From Aquatica leii (Eukaryota > Arthropoda > Insecta > Coleoptera > Lampyridae): DNA of 64,000 nucleotides. The notes beneath the pieces were generated by a model. That model was not told the origin of the DNA, ran no database searches, and saw only the letters and a program-made list of their open reading frames with translations. The translations under genes and the position numbers were made by a program. The stretch is from positions 168,656,882 through 168,720,881 of the forward strand of contig CM069433.1 of NCBI GenBank assembly GCA_035610365.1, written 5' to 3'. This document shows, one piece after another, positions 51,511-62,935 of the stretch; position 1 is the stretch's first letter; the number at the start of each line of letters is the position of its first letter.

Positions 51511-54052
51511 CCGTCAACCGGGGTGACTTGAATACACTTTTGCCATATTTTTGCTTATAACTTTTGACACATTTAACCAAAATTAATCAAATTTTGACTA
51601 AGGTGCGTCTAATATTTTAGGAACAATTCCCCTTTGTTGTTAAAGATTAAAATTTTTCTTTCCCGTTTAAAAAAAAAAGAAAAGTGTTCCGAGTGACCCG
51701 GATGTTGGGGGTGATTCGGAATATATATGTATAGAAATTCCAAGTCAATCAATAGGAGAGTCGACTCGGAACACAAAAATTATTTTTAAAAAAGAGTTTA
51801 GTTTTAAATTTTCAATATACAAATAAAACTGGCTTTTTTTAAATGACACAAAACATTAAACATATATTAAATTTTTTTAACACATAGCAAATGAACAAAG
51901 AACTGTTAATCTGTTAATATATAATATAGGTAATAAAACAAACATATATAGGTGGGTAGGTACCACACTAAAAAACATATTGCAAGATACCGAGTAGATA
52001 GGTACCAACTAGCCTTAAACACATGGGAACATTATAATATAAACCAAAGTGATTTAAAAAGCGAACAAAAAGCCACCACGTCTTAATTTCAAAGACACAT
52101 CTAATATTTTCATTATTTGTTTTATTTCGATATAACAAATATCAGGCACGTCGGGGAAAACAAAAGCACTTTTTATTTTTCTATTCTCTCTCAAACATAA
52201 GACTGTTATTTCTTCTTCTGGCACTATTTCCTGAATTTGAGCAATAAGCTTTTTGTCGAGGTTTTCAGTCTTATTGTTTTCTACAGGAAATTTTATCATT
52301 ATAAACATGTTCTTCTCCAACTTAGAAAATCTAATATCATCTTGCACTGCAGTGTCGATACTGTAATCGTCGCTTTCATCTATTTTTTTCATTTTGTTCA
52401 AGTACATTTGCATCATCTTGAACGTTTTCGTCAAATTCTGAAGACATATGTGAACTTCCTGCTTGGGTAAAGTGGCTTTCGCTAATACTTTTCCCAGCAG
52501 CTGCATTTATTTTCTTTCTTGTTGTAGTATTGGAAGATTTAGATCCTCGCGATTCCCTTAAAATATCAATTAATAAATCCGTTACTATGGAAGGAGCATT
52601 TTCTTCAAAATGTTTTTTATAGTCCGGAATCTTGACTAATACTTTTTCTTTATCGAGGGGGTATAAACCCGTGGCTCTGAATCCAGATTTTATATTTTCT
52701 GAATTTTGCGTTTCGATTGTGAGTGTTTTTCTCCACTGAATTTTTACAGGCCTGAAACATGCCTCATCGAGCGGCTGTGTCAGGTGGGTAGTATTGGCCG
52801 GAAGAAGAATGAACCTTACATTCTGTTTTTCACATTCTTCGACAATTCTCAGTAAAAGATGGCTATCCAGATTATCTCGAATTATAGCTTTTAGCCCATC
52901 CAGCTTTCTAAAATAGGGAAAAATTATGGAAAAAAACCAATCCTCAAAAATACACTGGTCAAATCATCCAGACTTTGATCTGTTGTATCTTGCACCATGA
53001 AGGCCGTTTTGTGTCCATTCTTGCCACAAATGCTCGGACTTATAAACGATATAAGGCGGGAGCATGGTCCCATTTGCAGCTACAGAAAACATAACAGATG
53101 TTGCCGATTTGCTAGAATCCAGTATCTTTACGGGATATTTGCACGATTTTCGAACTGATACTTTTACATTGCCTAGGTCATCTACAAAATTTGTCTCATG
53201 GTAGTTGATAAGATTGTCGGGAAGCACATCACGTAACAACTCTTCGAGATTCCTAAAGTATTCTTCTATTATTTCTACGGACACATTGGCCCTGGCTCTT
53301 TTTATATTAGAGCATAATCTTTGCTTTAGTGCAGCGTTTCGCTGTAGAAATGTTGTTATCCATTCGTGTGAAGGTAAATTATTTTTAAATTGAGATCTCT
53401 TTATGCTTCGTTTGTTTAAAAAATTTTCGACCAAAACGCAAACACCTTTTTTTTCTAGAAGAAACCCCCAGTCACACCAATGGAGTCAACTATGAGTTTC
53501 TCTTCCTCATAGGTTAAAGCAGGTTGTCCCCCATATCTCTTTAAATTCTTTTGATTTATATGCCTATAAAGGGTGGCTAATTTCACGCATATCTATCACA
53601 CGCTTTTCTATATGATAGTTTACAATTTTTAACGTCCGTGATGGCTTTTTGAAGTTGTTCTTCATTATAGGAAGCGTAATTTCTGCCACCAATCTTCCTT
53701 TTATAATTTCGCGGCATGTTCCGAGTCGCCCTGTAATATGCAACATCCTGAAGCTATTAAAAAATGTATACAACAACTTCCACATGCCAGTAACACCCGT
53801 GGTATAACAAGATTATTACAATTATACAAAGAATAGAGTTTTTCTTACCTTTTATTCACAATTATTTTCAAAACTAACTTCAGGTAGTTGCAAAATTTTA
53901 TACCATAAATAAACGATATAGATGTCTAACTAACTTGCCTACATCTCAGATTTGATTCATCTGATGCATGATAGATGTTAGTACCTGTACAATTTTAAAA
54001 TATTGGTGCGTTCCGAGTCGGATCCCATGTTCCGAGTCAACCCGTTTGACGG
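51511..54052 (-). mobile_element. pogo-type transposon inserted in the LINE, TA target duplication
   Basis: Termini CCGTCAACCGGGGTGACTTG (51511) and the inverted CCGAGTCAACCCGTTTGACGG (ending 54052) are imperfect reverse complements flanked by TA (51509-51510, 54053-54054). The LINE reading continues on both sides, proving insertion. GTTCCGAGTC-like motifs recur near both ends. The transposase runs on the minus strand. Length 2542 bp. Confidence 0.85.
52054..53718 (-). pseudogene. pogo-type transposase, first catalytic Asp replaced by His
   Basis: The start MPRNYKRKIGGRNYASYNEE is followed by QLQKAITDVKN and SYRKACDRYA (psq helix-turn-helix); after a shift, TLYRHINQKNLKRYGGQPAL and TYEEEKLIVDSI. 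The CENPB-like region (SHEWITTFLQRNAALKQRL) leads to DDE_1: NLINYHETNFVDDLG (relatives have Tyr-Asp-Glu; the His codon is 53198-53200), IIRDNLDSH (second Asp) and THLTQPLDEACFRPVK (third Asp). TGA at 52964-52966 replaces a Trp in SGWFD. Post-domain GFRATGLYPLDKEKV is conserved. The last ~130 codons change frame once. A few lesions only, so a moderately young copy. Confidence 0.85.
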
Positions 54053-54063
54053 TACATAAAGAC

Positions 54064-54240
54064 CAAACAAATGTTGAAAACAACAGAGATGAAAACGCTG
54101 CGGAAAATAATGAGCGTAACCAAAAGAAACCACATACGAAGCGCAGGTATTAGACGCAGCTGCGAAATACAAAAGATAGATAAATGGGTTAGAAAAAGAA
54201 GATCAGAATGAAATAAAAAGAGATAGAAAGATGTGTTGGA
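54064..54240 (+). pseudogene. RTE-type LINE, part 3 (C-terminal tail)
   Basis: QMLKTTEMKTLRKIMSVTKR, NHIRSAGIRRSCEIQKIDKW and VRKRRSE continue the LINE tail immediately after the pogo insertion. In RTE/Daphne-type elements this follows the MTYAVETR segment within a few residues. The 3' end of the LINE was not defined. Confidence 0.7.
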
Positions 54241-56990
54241 TTTAAAGTGTAGAAGCAGTACTTTTGAACAATGTCAATTTATATTCAAATGTTTATTTAG
54301 TGTATACCATTGTATTGTGAGTCAAATTGTAAACAAAATACACCGATAAAAAGTAGTATCGGATTTTAAGATATCGTAAATTCTGAAGGGTATGCAAACT
54401 AGCTGATACTTAAATATGTTTTTCCACTACTAGTTGTATAGGCTTTCATTATTACGTATAATAGTAGCATGTGAAGTGCACTTTTTTAAGCACAGGTAAA
54501 GAATACTTCATTATTAATCACTGGTTAATAATGAACATATTTCCTGATAATTCTATAACAGGCTTAAAAAAAAAGTTTACAAAACTATCTACAAAGGGCA
54601 AGAGATTTTATTTAATGCTATTTTAAAAATTGAAATTGTTCATTAAACAAATTAATTTGATTTTAAAAATGTAAGTTATTTGAAGTTCACGTTTAATTAA
54701 ATGTGAATCTTACTGAATTAAATATATTTTAGATATAATTAATGCTTTAAATAATAATGTTTTTAAACAATTATAGTAACTTTAGCAAAAAAAACTACGT
54801 TATCAGTTTATTTTTTTTAAATTAAGAATTACATCAAAATTAATTCTATTAAACTAATGACAACTGTCACAACCACTGACTTTATTTTTAATTTGAAGTT
54901 AATAACTAAAATTTTAAATTTGATTTAGTAAGACGTAAAAAGGTTTTAATAATTCTAGTAAAGGAAAAAATTGTATATATACCACGGTTGAGAAGTTTAT
55001 TATAACCTGCGCTTAGGTTATAATCATACACTTCTCAACCTTGATATATAATATACTATTGTTTTTGTTGTGAACTAGACAATTGAACTTTTTTGTAAAA
55101 CAAACCAGACAACTAAATTGTTTATAGTCCAATTTACAAAAAAAGTTCAGTGAAAATAAGAAACAATTTTTATCGAATAAGTAAGATTTTAACAAAAGCA
55201 AAAATAAAAATTGTGCAAAAAATATTCTTTTGCTTGTCATCGGCTACAATCTACTAAACCAAGACCAGTATTAACTACAGTTCTTTTATAAAGATTTAGT
55301 TACACGTTTTATAGAAATGTAAAACAAAATCAAACTAAACAAAAATCATATTCACAATACCTCAAAGTAATTAGAAACCATTAAACTATAATACAGATAA
55401 TTGAAAAATCAAATATATTTTTACTTACAATCAATTCACGAAGCTGTTATCATATTCCAAAAGACTTACCTAAAATAAATTAAAAAACAAAATTAATGAA
55501 TAGTATATATAGTAACTAATTTTAATTTAGAAAAAAAATCAAAAAACTCATTAAATGCTAGTAATACAGAAATTTCCAAGCATAGTCAGTAATAACATTT
55601 ATAGGTAATTTATACAATAGTAAATATAAAATAAAAATGTAATAAATTACATAAAATAGAACGTTACCTTTAATAATCAACGTACTTTACAGCAAATATT
55701 TATGTATACTAAAAAAATTGTTAGATTAAAAAAAAATAATATATTAAAGCATCAAAACAAGTGTAACTAATAATACAAAACAAGTGAATAAAAACATAAG
55801 TAAAAAAAAAAATTCTTTAAATACAAATACACAAGGATGATAGAAGGATTTAAAGTTGGCATCTACTTAGAAGTAAAAAAAAAGACAGAAAATGAATATA
55901 TTACAGCATAAAATAATAAAAACAATAAGGTTGTTGAATTGCAAATGTAAATCAAGGTACCTATTACTGGTAAAAAGAAAACAAATCAAAAAAGTAATTA
56001 AAACGCGTTGCTTAAGTCAAAGTAAGAAACAAAAAAGAACAAAAACAAATAAAAAAGTGTTGCTAACTGAAATAGTGAAGAAAAGTATTGCTAACGAGAA
56101 AATTCGTTGCAAAACAAATGACGAATTACTTAAGAATAAAATACTCTAAAAATACACGAAACTTTTTAAAAACTTAAACTTACTTCAGAACTAATTTTAG
56201 TAGACAATAAAATGTATACATATAATCAAATTAATTATAGTTTACTATTAGTAATATACATAATATACTGCTGCTTATAAAATAACATAATATAATGCAT
56301 TTTTTCTCACTGTACGGTATACGTAATAAAAACGTACAATAACTTAAATTAAATTAATTAAATTAAATACCTATAAATCAACAAAAGCGAAAACAGAAAT
56401 GACTTAATGATTTTATAAACCAAAATAATAAAACAAAATTAATACGTAATAAAATAATGTAAAAGTATTTATTTAAAAAAATATCGAGAATAAAACCATC
56501 ATAATAAAATCTTCTCTAAAGTAGTAAAACAAGAAAACCCAATACAGATTACTATAAGACTGAAAATAACAACATTGCGGAGAAATAAATCAAACATCGC
56601 CAATGTAATTTTAGTTGTTACATTCCCTATTACTTTAACGTTAAATCGATAACTACAATGAAATAAAAAAGATACTATTAGAACATATAGGTATATACAT
56701 GTATCAAATTCAACTAAATCAATAAATGCATAAAAAAAATAAAAAAACTAAAAATACTAAAAATCTTGAAAAACACTTAATTGCATTATTTAACCTATGC
56801 CTTCTAAAATCGATTTCCTATTTTGTAAAATTACGAAAGCTTATGCGATAAAAAACTATAAAAAGCAAGTATTATTAAAAAGCATTTTCTCTTAGCTTTT
56901 ATAATAGTTATAAAATAAAATCTAATAGAAATATAGAACATTTCTATTGTGCTTATTCGATATTACAAAATGCTATCTAATTATTTTATT
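54241..56990. other. Very AT-rich stretch without recognisable genes
   Basis: Apart from the hairpin at 54974-55050, only low-complexity A-rich sequence. The frame at 55892-56149 is Lys/Arg-rich low complexity. Confidence 0.4.
54974..55050. repeat. Imperfect hairpin of ~77 bp
   Basis: TATATACCACGGTTGAGAAG and TTATTATAACCT pair with AGGTTATAATCATA and CTTCTCAACCTTGATATATA across a 5-nt loop. It could be a small foldback element or form an RNA hairpin. No target duplication is visible. Confidence 0.6.
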
Positions 56991-56999
56991 TAAATTGTT

Positions 57000-57026
57000 A
57001 TATATATATATATATATATATATATT
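57000..57026. repeat. (TA)n microsatellite
   Basis: About 13 uninterrupted TA units. It directly precedes the palindromic repeat cluster at 57041-57353. Confidence 0.9.
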
Positions 57027-57040
57027 GGTAAAGTGTATAA

Positions 57041-57353
57041 AGTGACTTCCATTCCAGATATATATCGAACGTTGTCACTTCATATATAACGTAGTCACTT
57101 CCGATTTCGGAAGTGACAACGTTTCGCCTTGTTTTTAACGGATTTAGACACTAGGGGGCATCAGAAGCCTAAATTCAAAATTTGTGTTGGAAGTCACTAT
57201 GACACTTTATATCCGCAAAAAGTGTCCGTTAGTTCAGAGTATATCCGCTAGCGCTGATGCTGCTTGATATATGCAGGTACGGGCTGTTCGATGTGACTTC
57301 TGTTATTTAAAAGAGTACTTGTTACTTCCGACATGCGGCAACGTTGGAAGTAA
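57041..57353. repeat. Cluster of GGAAGTGAC-type motifs in both orientations
   Basis: AGTGACTTCC, GTTGTCACTTC, GTAGTCACTTCCG, CGGAAGTGACAACG, GGAAGTCAC, GTGACTTC and GTTACTTCCG occur within 310 bp. CACTTCCGATTTCGGAAGTG (57096-57115) is a near-perfect palindrome. On the minus strand CTGATG (57159-57164) ... GGCGAAACGTTG (57121 region) resembles the PLE hammerhead-like tail, so this may be a decayed Penelope-type terminal repeat. GC content is higher than around it. Confidence 0.5.
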
Positions 57354-57419
57354 AGCATAGCATCAATAAAACCATAAACACGTTTTAACCCAAATTTAGG
57401 GTCTGAGTAGCCGCTTTAA

Positions 57420-60400
57420 AACGTATCGACATTAAGAAAAGATAAATGCTAAAATTTACAAATGAAGTTTCTTAAATATTTCAGTATTAAAGAATATTAA
57501 AAAATTAATTTGTTAGACAAAATTATAATACGTAATAAAATTAACTGTTGTAACGTTTGTTTTGTAAAAAATGGTTTTGAATAAATTCGGTGATTTCATA
57601 TTTAATTTATGTTGCACGAATCAATGTTTTTATTAACTTTATTTTCAATTAATAAAATTTATTACTTGGTGTGTGATTAAAACAATAATATTTAAAAAAA
57701 ATTAGTTTAACTGTTATCTATTTTTATTATAGGTACTTTTATAATACGTTTGCTTATTTTTACTTATTTATTTACAAAATAGAAACTAATATCTTAAAAT
57801 TCAAAATTTTACAAATTTAAAAGAACACAAAGACAATTGAAATAAACTTCCATTATGTTTTATTGTTTGTTTAATGTAGTTTTCCTACGACACTATATGA
57901 AAGACGTCAATTTCACACAATTAAGTAGGCATGAAAGTTGACAATTACCTTCATCTGTCAAAAACCCGTGCGATATTATAACGCACAGTTATACCGTAAC
58001 AGTTTGCTTTTATTAAGTATGTTACTATTTTGTTTATCTGATATAAGTGCTCAAAAAAGTCAAAAAGTTTTTGCGAAATTGTGACCTATAAACGAGTTTT
58101 TAAAATACTTAAGTTACTGTCGTAGGAAAAATACTGTACAAAACTCGCTGGAAAGTGTCTATCGTTTGCTCGTGAGATTCTTACTCGTACGATATCACTC
58201 ACTTTTCATGCTCGTTATGTAATATACTATTGGATAATGCTAATAGTTTGATAATTTTGTTTTTTACGCTTTTAGTCTAGATTAAACTGCTTGTTAAAGT
58301 TATTGGCAGTTGTAATGCTTTTGAAATAATTACATAAAGGAATTTTGGTTAAAAAAAAAGGTTACACAAAAAGTAGCTGTCTGTCTAGGTAGTACCTGTA
58401 CCTAACAGAATGATTTCGTCAGTTGTAACTGTTTCTTTATAATAACATAAAAAATTACCTTAAATTAAAAAAAAATCTTTTTCATAATTTTTACTCGTCT
58501 TAAACAAAAAAAAATCGTTTGCATATTTAGTAATGATAAATTATTTAGATAATTTAATAATTTTTTATTACTGAAGAGTGATATCGTTTAACAGTATTCT
58601 GTTAAAAACGATCTGATAAGAACTAATAAAAGCAAAAAAGAAAATCTACTGACACGTTACAATAAAACTAGGCGACAAAATGCAACGGTAAAGTAGATTT
58701 GACGCCAAAACATCTGGTGGACACTGTGCAAATAAAAGTAGTTAAACTTGTAACGCGTCTTCAGTTTAGATAACTTATTTAAAAAAAAAGTTAACAAAAA
58801 ACATTACATTTAAAACTAAATTAAATTAACAGGATAATTATTACCGGTTTCTTTAAATTTGTGTAAATGCTGTATTATGTAATTTACGTATAAAGAGTAA
58901 AAACAATCTTTTCTATGTATTATTAAATGTACACTTAATTTTTGTATGATTTTTAAGTAACAAAAAGTACGCCTGTTTTGTCAAATACTTATAAAAAAAT
59001 GTATTAACGTCAAAAATGTCAAACATCTTGCCAGGGCCGCCCTAACGCGACCGCTGCTCACGGACGCTATGTGCTTTGGGGTGCCCTTACTTGAAATTCG
59101 GATAAGAGATCTTACATAGTCAATGAATTTTAATACAATATATGAATACTATCAAAGTTATATTATAATTTTTATTAAGTACTATAAAATCAAATTAAAG
59201 TTAAAGCTAAAAATAGTAAACAAAAAAAAACACAATGGATGGAAACACGAATAACTTTTACGGAATTCAATTTAAAAAACTAATATTAAAAAGTCTTATA
59301 CGTTTTTGTGGTTAATTTAAATACTACTCTGCTAATGTTTTGGTTGGTTATGTTTTACATTAAATTTATATTACTGATCATCAGTTTTATTTAAAAAAAA
59401 AAGTTGATTAAGATTTAAAACAAGAAATGTTAATTGATTGTTTAATAGTTTTATGTCAATTATATGCTAAAGATCGAGTTTATAAATGTATGACGAGATA
59501 CGTTTTTATAAAATTTCGAATTCAAAACTTATTTTAAAAAATAGTTTATTGCAATGCTGTTCAAAAGATAACTTTTAAAGCAATAAAATGTACCGGCTTA
59601 TTGTATGTAGTAAAATTAAAGATTTACCTGACTATATAGACTAAAGAATGTATCATTTCACAGTTTAGGTACTTTTAATGAAATTTAATAACTAAATCAT
59701 TAATTTCTACCTTTAATTACTGCGAACGTTTAAACAAACGTGTTAATGCTGACAAATAAAATAATAATTTTAACTTAAAAAAACTCTTGATCGTGTAATA
59801 AGTAAATTTTAAAACTTATATGAAATGTTTTATTTATACACATATTATAGTAACATAATATTAATAAAAGATCCAGTCTATTAAATTAAAAATTGTTATT
59901 AACAAAAACTACAAATTATTGATTCCACAGGTTGGTTTTTATAAAATATTTATATCAAAAACGAGCGTTTCTGATTGTGTTATGTTATTGAAATAAAAAT
60001 AAATACGAATACTGAAAACGAAGTTTTCATAAAAATAGTAAACTTTTAGAATACGTATTTCAAAATACAATCATATAAATAACCAGTTAGGTGTAGTAAA
60101 ATCTAAAAATAGAACATTGTACCCGAAAGGACAAAGAAAAAAAAACCTTTCTCTTTCTTTCCTTAGTAATATGTAGGTTATATTTGTCAACGTTGCTGGA
60201 AGTGAGAACGAGTTGCTTGTATCATATATATACTTTGCCGCCATGAAGTGACTAGGTATCTTATATAAGTACAATAGTTAATTTAAATTTTTTTTGAAAA
60301 ATTATTTACCCCTCTTTTGAGAAACGTTTAATACTGTTTTAGTACATAGCATATATGCTATTAAAAAAATTTTAAAATAATTGGAAAGCTTGGAAGTCAG

Positions 60401-60450
60401 GTAGCCACTTGTACATAACGGAAGTGACAACTTAACACGTATCAATATAT
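57420..60450. other. AT-rich stretch; isolated GC-rich patch at 59030-59100
   Basis: No gene recognised. The patch at about 59030-59100 (CCAGGGCCGCCCTAACGCGA, GGGGTGCCCTTACTT) stands out in GC content and is probably a repeat fragment. Near 60185-60235 CGTTGCTGGAAGTGAGAACG echoes the 57.1-kb motif. Confidence 0.35.
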
Positions 60451-60461
60451 ATATATATGTC

Positions 60462-60716
60462 AAGTGGCATATTCCAGGACAATTTTGCATGTGAAACGGC
60501 AGATTTGAAGACATTTGTTGGGTTCAAGGACTGTCCCGGAAGATTTCTACGTTAAACGGTAGTTTCCAGGACGTCCTGGAAACTGCCTTTTTTTGGTATT
60601 GGCAGATTCCCGACCATTTTGAAATGTATATACATCGGCGATGTACATACATTTCAGATGTATGTACATCGGGTGTATATACATTCTCATTACAGGCAGA
60701 TTCCAGGACATATAAA
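60462..60716. repeat. Cluster of GGCAGATTCCAGGAC motifs and palindromes
   Basis: Variants of GGCAGATTCCAGGAC occur at about 60466, 60499, 60558, 60602 and 60695. The copy at 60558-60587 is a 30-bp palindrome (GGTAGTTTCCAGGAC with GTCCTGGAAACTGCC, 14 of 15 pairs). Between 60624 and 60690 a second motif, ATGTACATACATTTC / GAAATGTATATACAT, repeats in both orientations. Non-coding; reason unknown. Confidence 0.6.
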
Positions 60717-61700
60717 TCTAATTTCTATATAGTGTGTTTTATCATACATCTATATACAGTGCGTACTGTTTATATAAATGTAACAAACTATATTTTATTA
60801 TTCCTTGTACAAATTTTTTTTTAATTACATTAACCTTAAATTTTTTGTGGGCTATCGATAGTTTGGTGAAAGATTACTCTTGTAGTGAGTTTCAAATGAT
60901 TTATTCACTACACTACATAAAAATTTTAAATTACAAATTATGCTCGTAGTTTCTGTATATAGCTTCTATATATTTAAATCACCTACACGTATAGTATATC
61001 ATAAATATTGCATTACAAAAGGTTGTCCTATTCATAAATTGTTCAAATTGTAATTCAAATTCAAATCGCGATTTAGGGTTGAAATTGATGCAGCGTAAAG
61101 ATTTAAAAGAAAGAAACTACAGTTCCCTAAAAACTAATGTAGTCTGTGGTGGCTTAAAAATTTTCATATTGGAATGACTCTCTTGCAGCATTGACTACCA
61201 GCCGCCACTGCATACATTTTATAACATTATAAATTAATGATTATAACATAGAGCAAAGTCAATCTTTTTCTTTTGAAGTATGCTGCAATTTTAAAAAAAT
61301 ATTAAACAATAAAAAAAGCTAGCCCATAGATTAATTTTAATTAAGAATTAGAAAAGCTTTACAAACTATAAGGGTTTCTTAACTAAAAAATGTCCTTTCC
61401 AAATTTTAGCAAACATTTTGATTATTTAAAAAAAGTTAGGGAATCATCCTCTAATTAATAAAATTTTATCCCATTCGGATACTATACCTTCTTGCACTCG
61501 TTGAAGTACAGTTGGTTATAAATACTTGGCATAAATATGGATTGCTTTTTTAGATAATCGATATTTTTTAATGAATGAAAAGTTGCCTCAACTAGTATGA
61601 TGAATTTGCTGAAGAATTATTCCATATTTTTTGATACAAAATTTATATATGTATGTGTTTTTAAGCGGATTTTGCATAAATAAATAAATAAATAACATTA
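60717..61700. other. AT-rich stretch without recognisable genes
   Basis: No gene or repeat recognised, apart from a short TAAA tandem tract near 61678-61692. Confidence 0.4.
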
Positions 61701-61709
61701 CAAAAAAAC

Positions 61710-62240
61710 TTTTTTTATTGCGCAATTCTTGCCAAAAACTTTTTCAACTTGGGACGCTTAATATAAGTATCACAAATTTCTTTCACATAGTATCTTAAGG
61801 GCAATATGGCTTCAATTCTACTTTCTCAACGAGTGTTACTAAGAAATTTTACTGTCAGTCTGGGTAAGTATTTCTTTAAAATGCTCCAGCGGTAAGATGT
61901 CACTGAAAACAAGTTATACATCGAGTTATACATTTCTTGAATGTTACTTAGAAAGTCTTAGAATAGGGCAGCAAGATTTAATGAATGGTTCCCACATGGA
62001 CGACCGTCCCAAACGGTACAAAAAAGACCTGACTAATAAGATCTATTTTTATTTTTTTTTGAACTCCAACATGCTTTTCTTTTATATTGGAATCATCGTC
62101 ATAACCCTGGCTTCTTATGTGCTTTAACGGGATATTCCGATCACGTAATTCATTAAGCAGTGCCTCTGTTAGACCTTCACCTGTTGTACCTGTAACTGGC
62201 ACTGTTGTAAAGAATTTAGACTCTTTTGCATTTAAGCATC
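61710..62240 (-). pseudogene. hAT-type (DUF4371/ZMYM-like) transposase fragment
   Basis: The minus strand gives NAKESKFFTTVPVTGTTGEG, LTEALLNELRDRNIPLKHIR, SQGYDDDSNIKEKHVGVQKK and IDLISQVFFVPFGTVVHV, matching the RNase H-like core of insect hAT proteins where GYDGA-N-G---GVQ and a VPC--H motif are conserved. Cys and Asn of that last motif are altered here. Farther down LTVKFLSNTR, a TGA in place of Trp, then ESRIEAILPLRYYVKEICDT follows the next conserved block. Stops and a deletion lie between. Neither end of the element is present. Confidence 0.65.
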
Positions 62241-62519
62241 ATGTGGTACCATAAGAAAGAATTTCGTTTCTTGCTTTAACTATTATTTGAGTAATTACGA
62301 CAAAATCTTTTACTTAACCAATAAAGTTTGTTTATTTAACTAATTACAAACAAAAAACTCTTTAGTTTTACAGAATCAATTCACTAGAACGAAATTGACT
62401 GTTTCTATCTGTACATCTCCCTGCGAACATGCGCGGATTTATTTTTATTCTGATTAATTTTAACAAATCTTACTACCAACTTCATTTGTACGGTATGGCT
62501 TAAATCTGGGTACAATCAA

Positions 62520-62715
62520 GCAGTACTTGAGTTATATTTCATATATTTGAGTATTGAGTACACGAGTATTGAGTACAAAAAGTAATTGAGTACAAATGTA
62601 CTGAACAAAGTATAAGTACAATATACTTGATTACAAATTGACTCAGAATGAATGAGTAGAAATTACAAATTTACTCAAGGCGAATGAGTACAAGTTAATA
62701 TACTTGAGTACTAAC
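62520..62715. repeat. TTGAGTAC motif array
   Basis: TTGAGTAC, TTGAGTAT and the reverse complement GTACTCAA-like forms occur about ten times in 200 bp, irregularly spaced. Arrays like this occur at ends of some hAT-type MITEs, and the hAT fragment lies 300 bp away, but a link is not shown. Confidence 0.55.
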
Positions 62716-62810
62716 GTAATCTAAATTCGTGAGTTTTGTTGTACGAATACAATTACGTCAACCATGCCTTAATGAAGTCAAATAGATGTAGCGCCAATTT
62801 TGTGTTTCTT

Positions 62811-62935
62811 TAGGGACCATCCATAAATTACGTTACAGGAATATCATAATTTTTGGAGACCTCCTGTTCTTGTCACTGGTGGTCACATTGTGTGACCTTC
62901 TCCGCTTGGTGTGACGTCACATATTTTGCTTTTTC
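62811..62935. repeat. TTAGGGACCATCCATAAATTACG repeat
   Basis: The segment starts TTTAGGGACCATCCATAAAT and contains GGTCACATTGTGTGACC (a palindrome at about 62880-62896) and TGTGACGTCACA (about 62920-62931). GGGACCATCCATAAATTACG is a phrase I have met in dispersed arthropod repeats, but I cannot name the family. Non-coding. Confidence 0.4.

Larger units (their letters stand above)
49066..54240 (+). mobile_element. RTE/Daphne-type LINE, interrupted by two later insertions
   Basis: Plus-strand coding pieces follow LINE order. 49126-49320 leads into ETLDLGS (endonuclease start), then VQKSIDELLQHN, NINAQTRDNLVPSVKQRFN (endonuclease Asp-Asn motif), LQDENIRNLYKQRYIRNNKI, MDKITNEQIKYGG, KIRLICYADETTLIADNKDD (RT catalytic YADD, here YADE), LEVNGSIVEQVMSIHYLGIR and CLNNAVWHNKYLRKKVRMDK. 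The tail KQMLKTTEMKTLRKIMSV to KIDKWVRKRRSE appears at 54064-54210. It is interrupted by a 303-bp repeat at 50928-51230 and by a pogo-like transposon at 51511-54052. Many frameshifts; dead. Confidence 0.75.

Noticed and set aside
54974..55050. microRNA precursor
   Set aside because: The hairpin size is compatible, but the arms are AT-rich and imperfect and no small-RNA data are available.
57000..57026. Replication origin suggested by the TA run
   Set aside because: A short TA microsatellite alone is not evidence of an origin.
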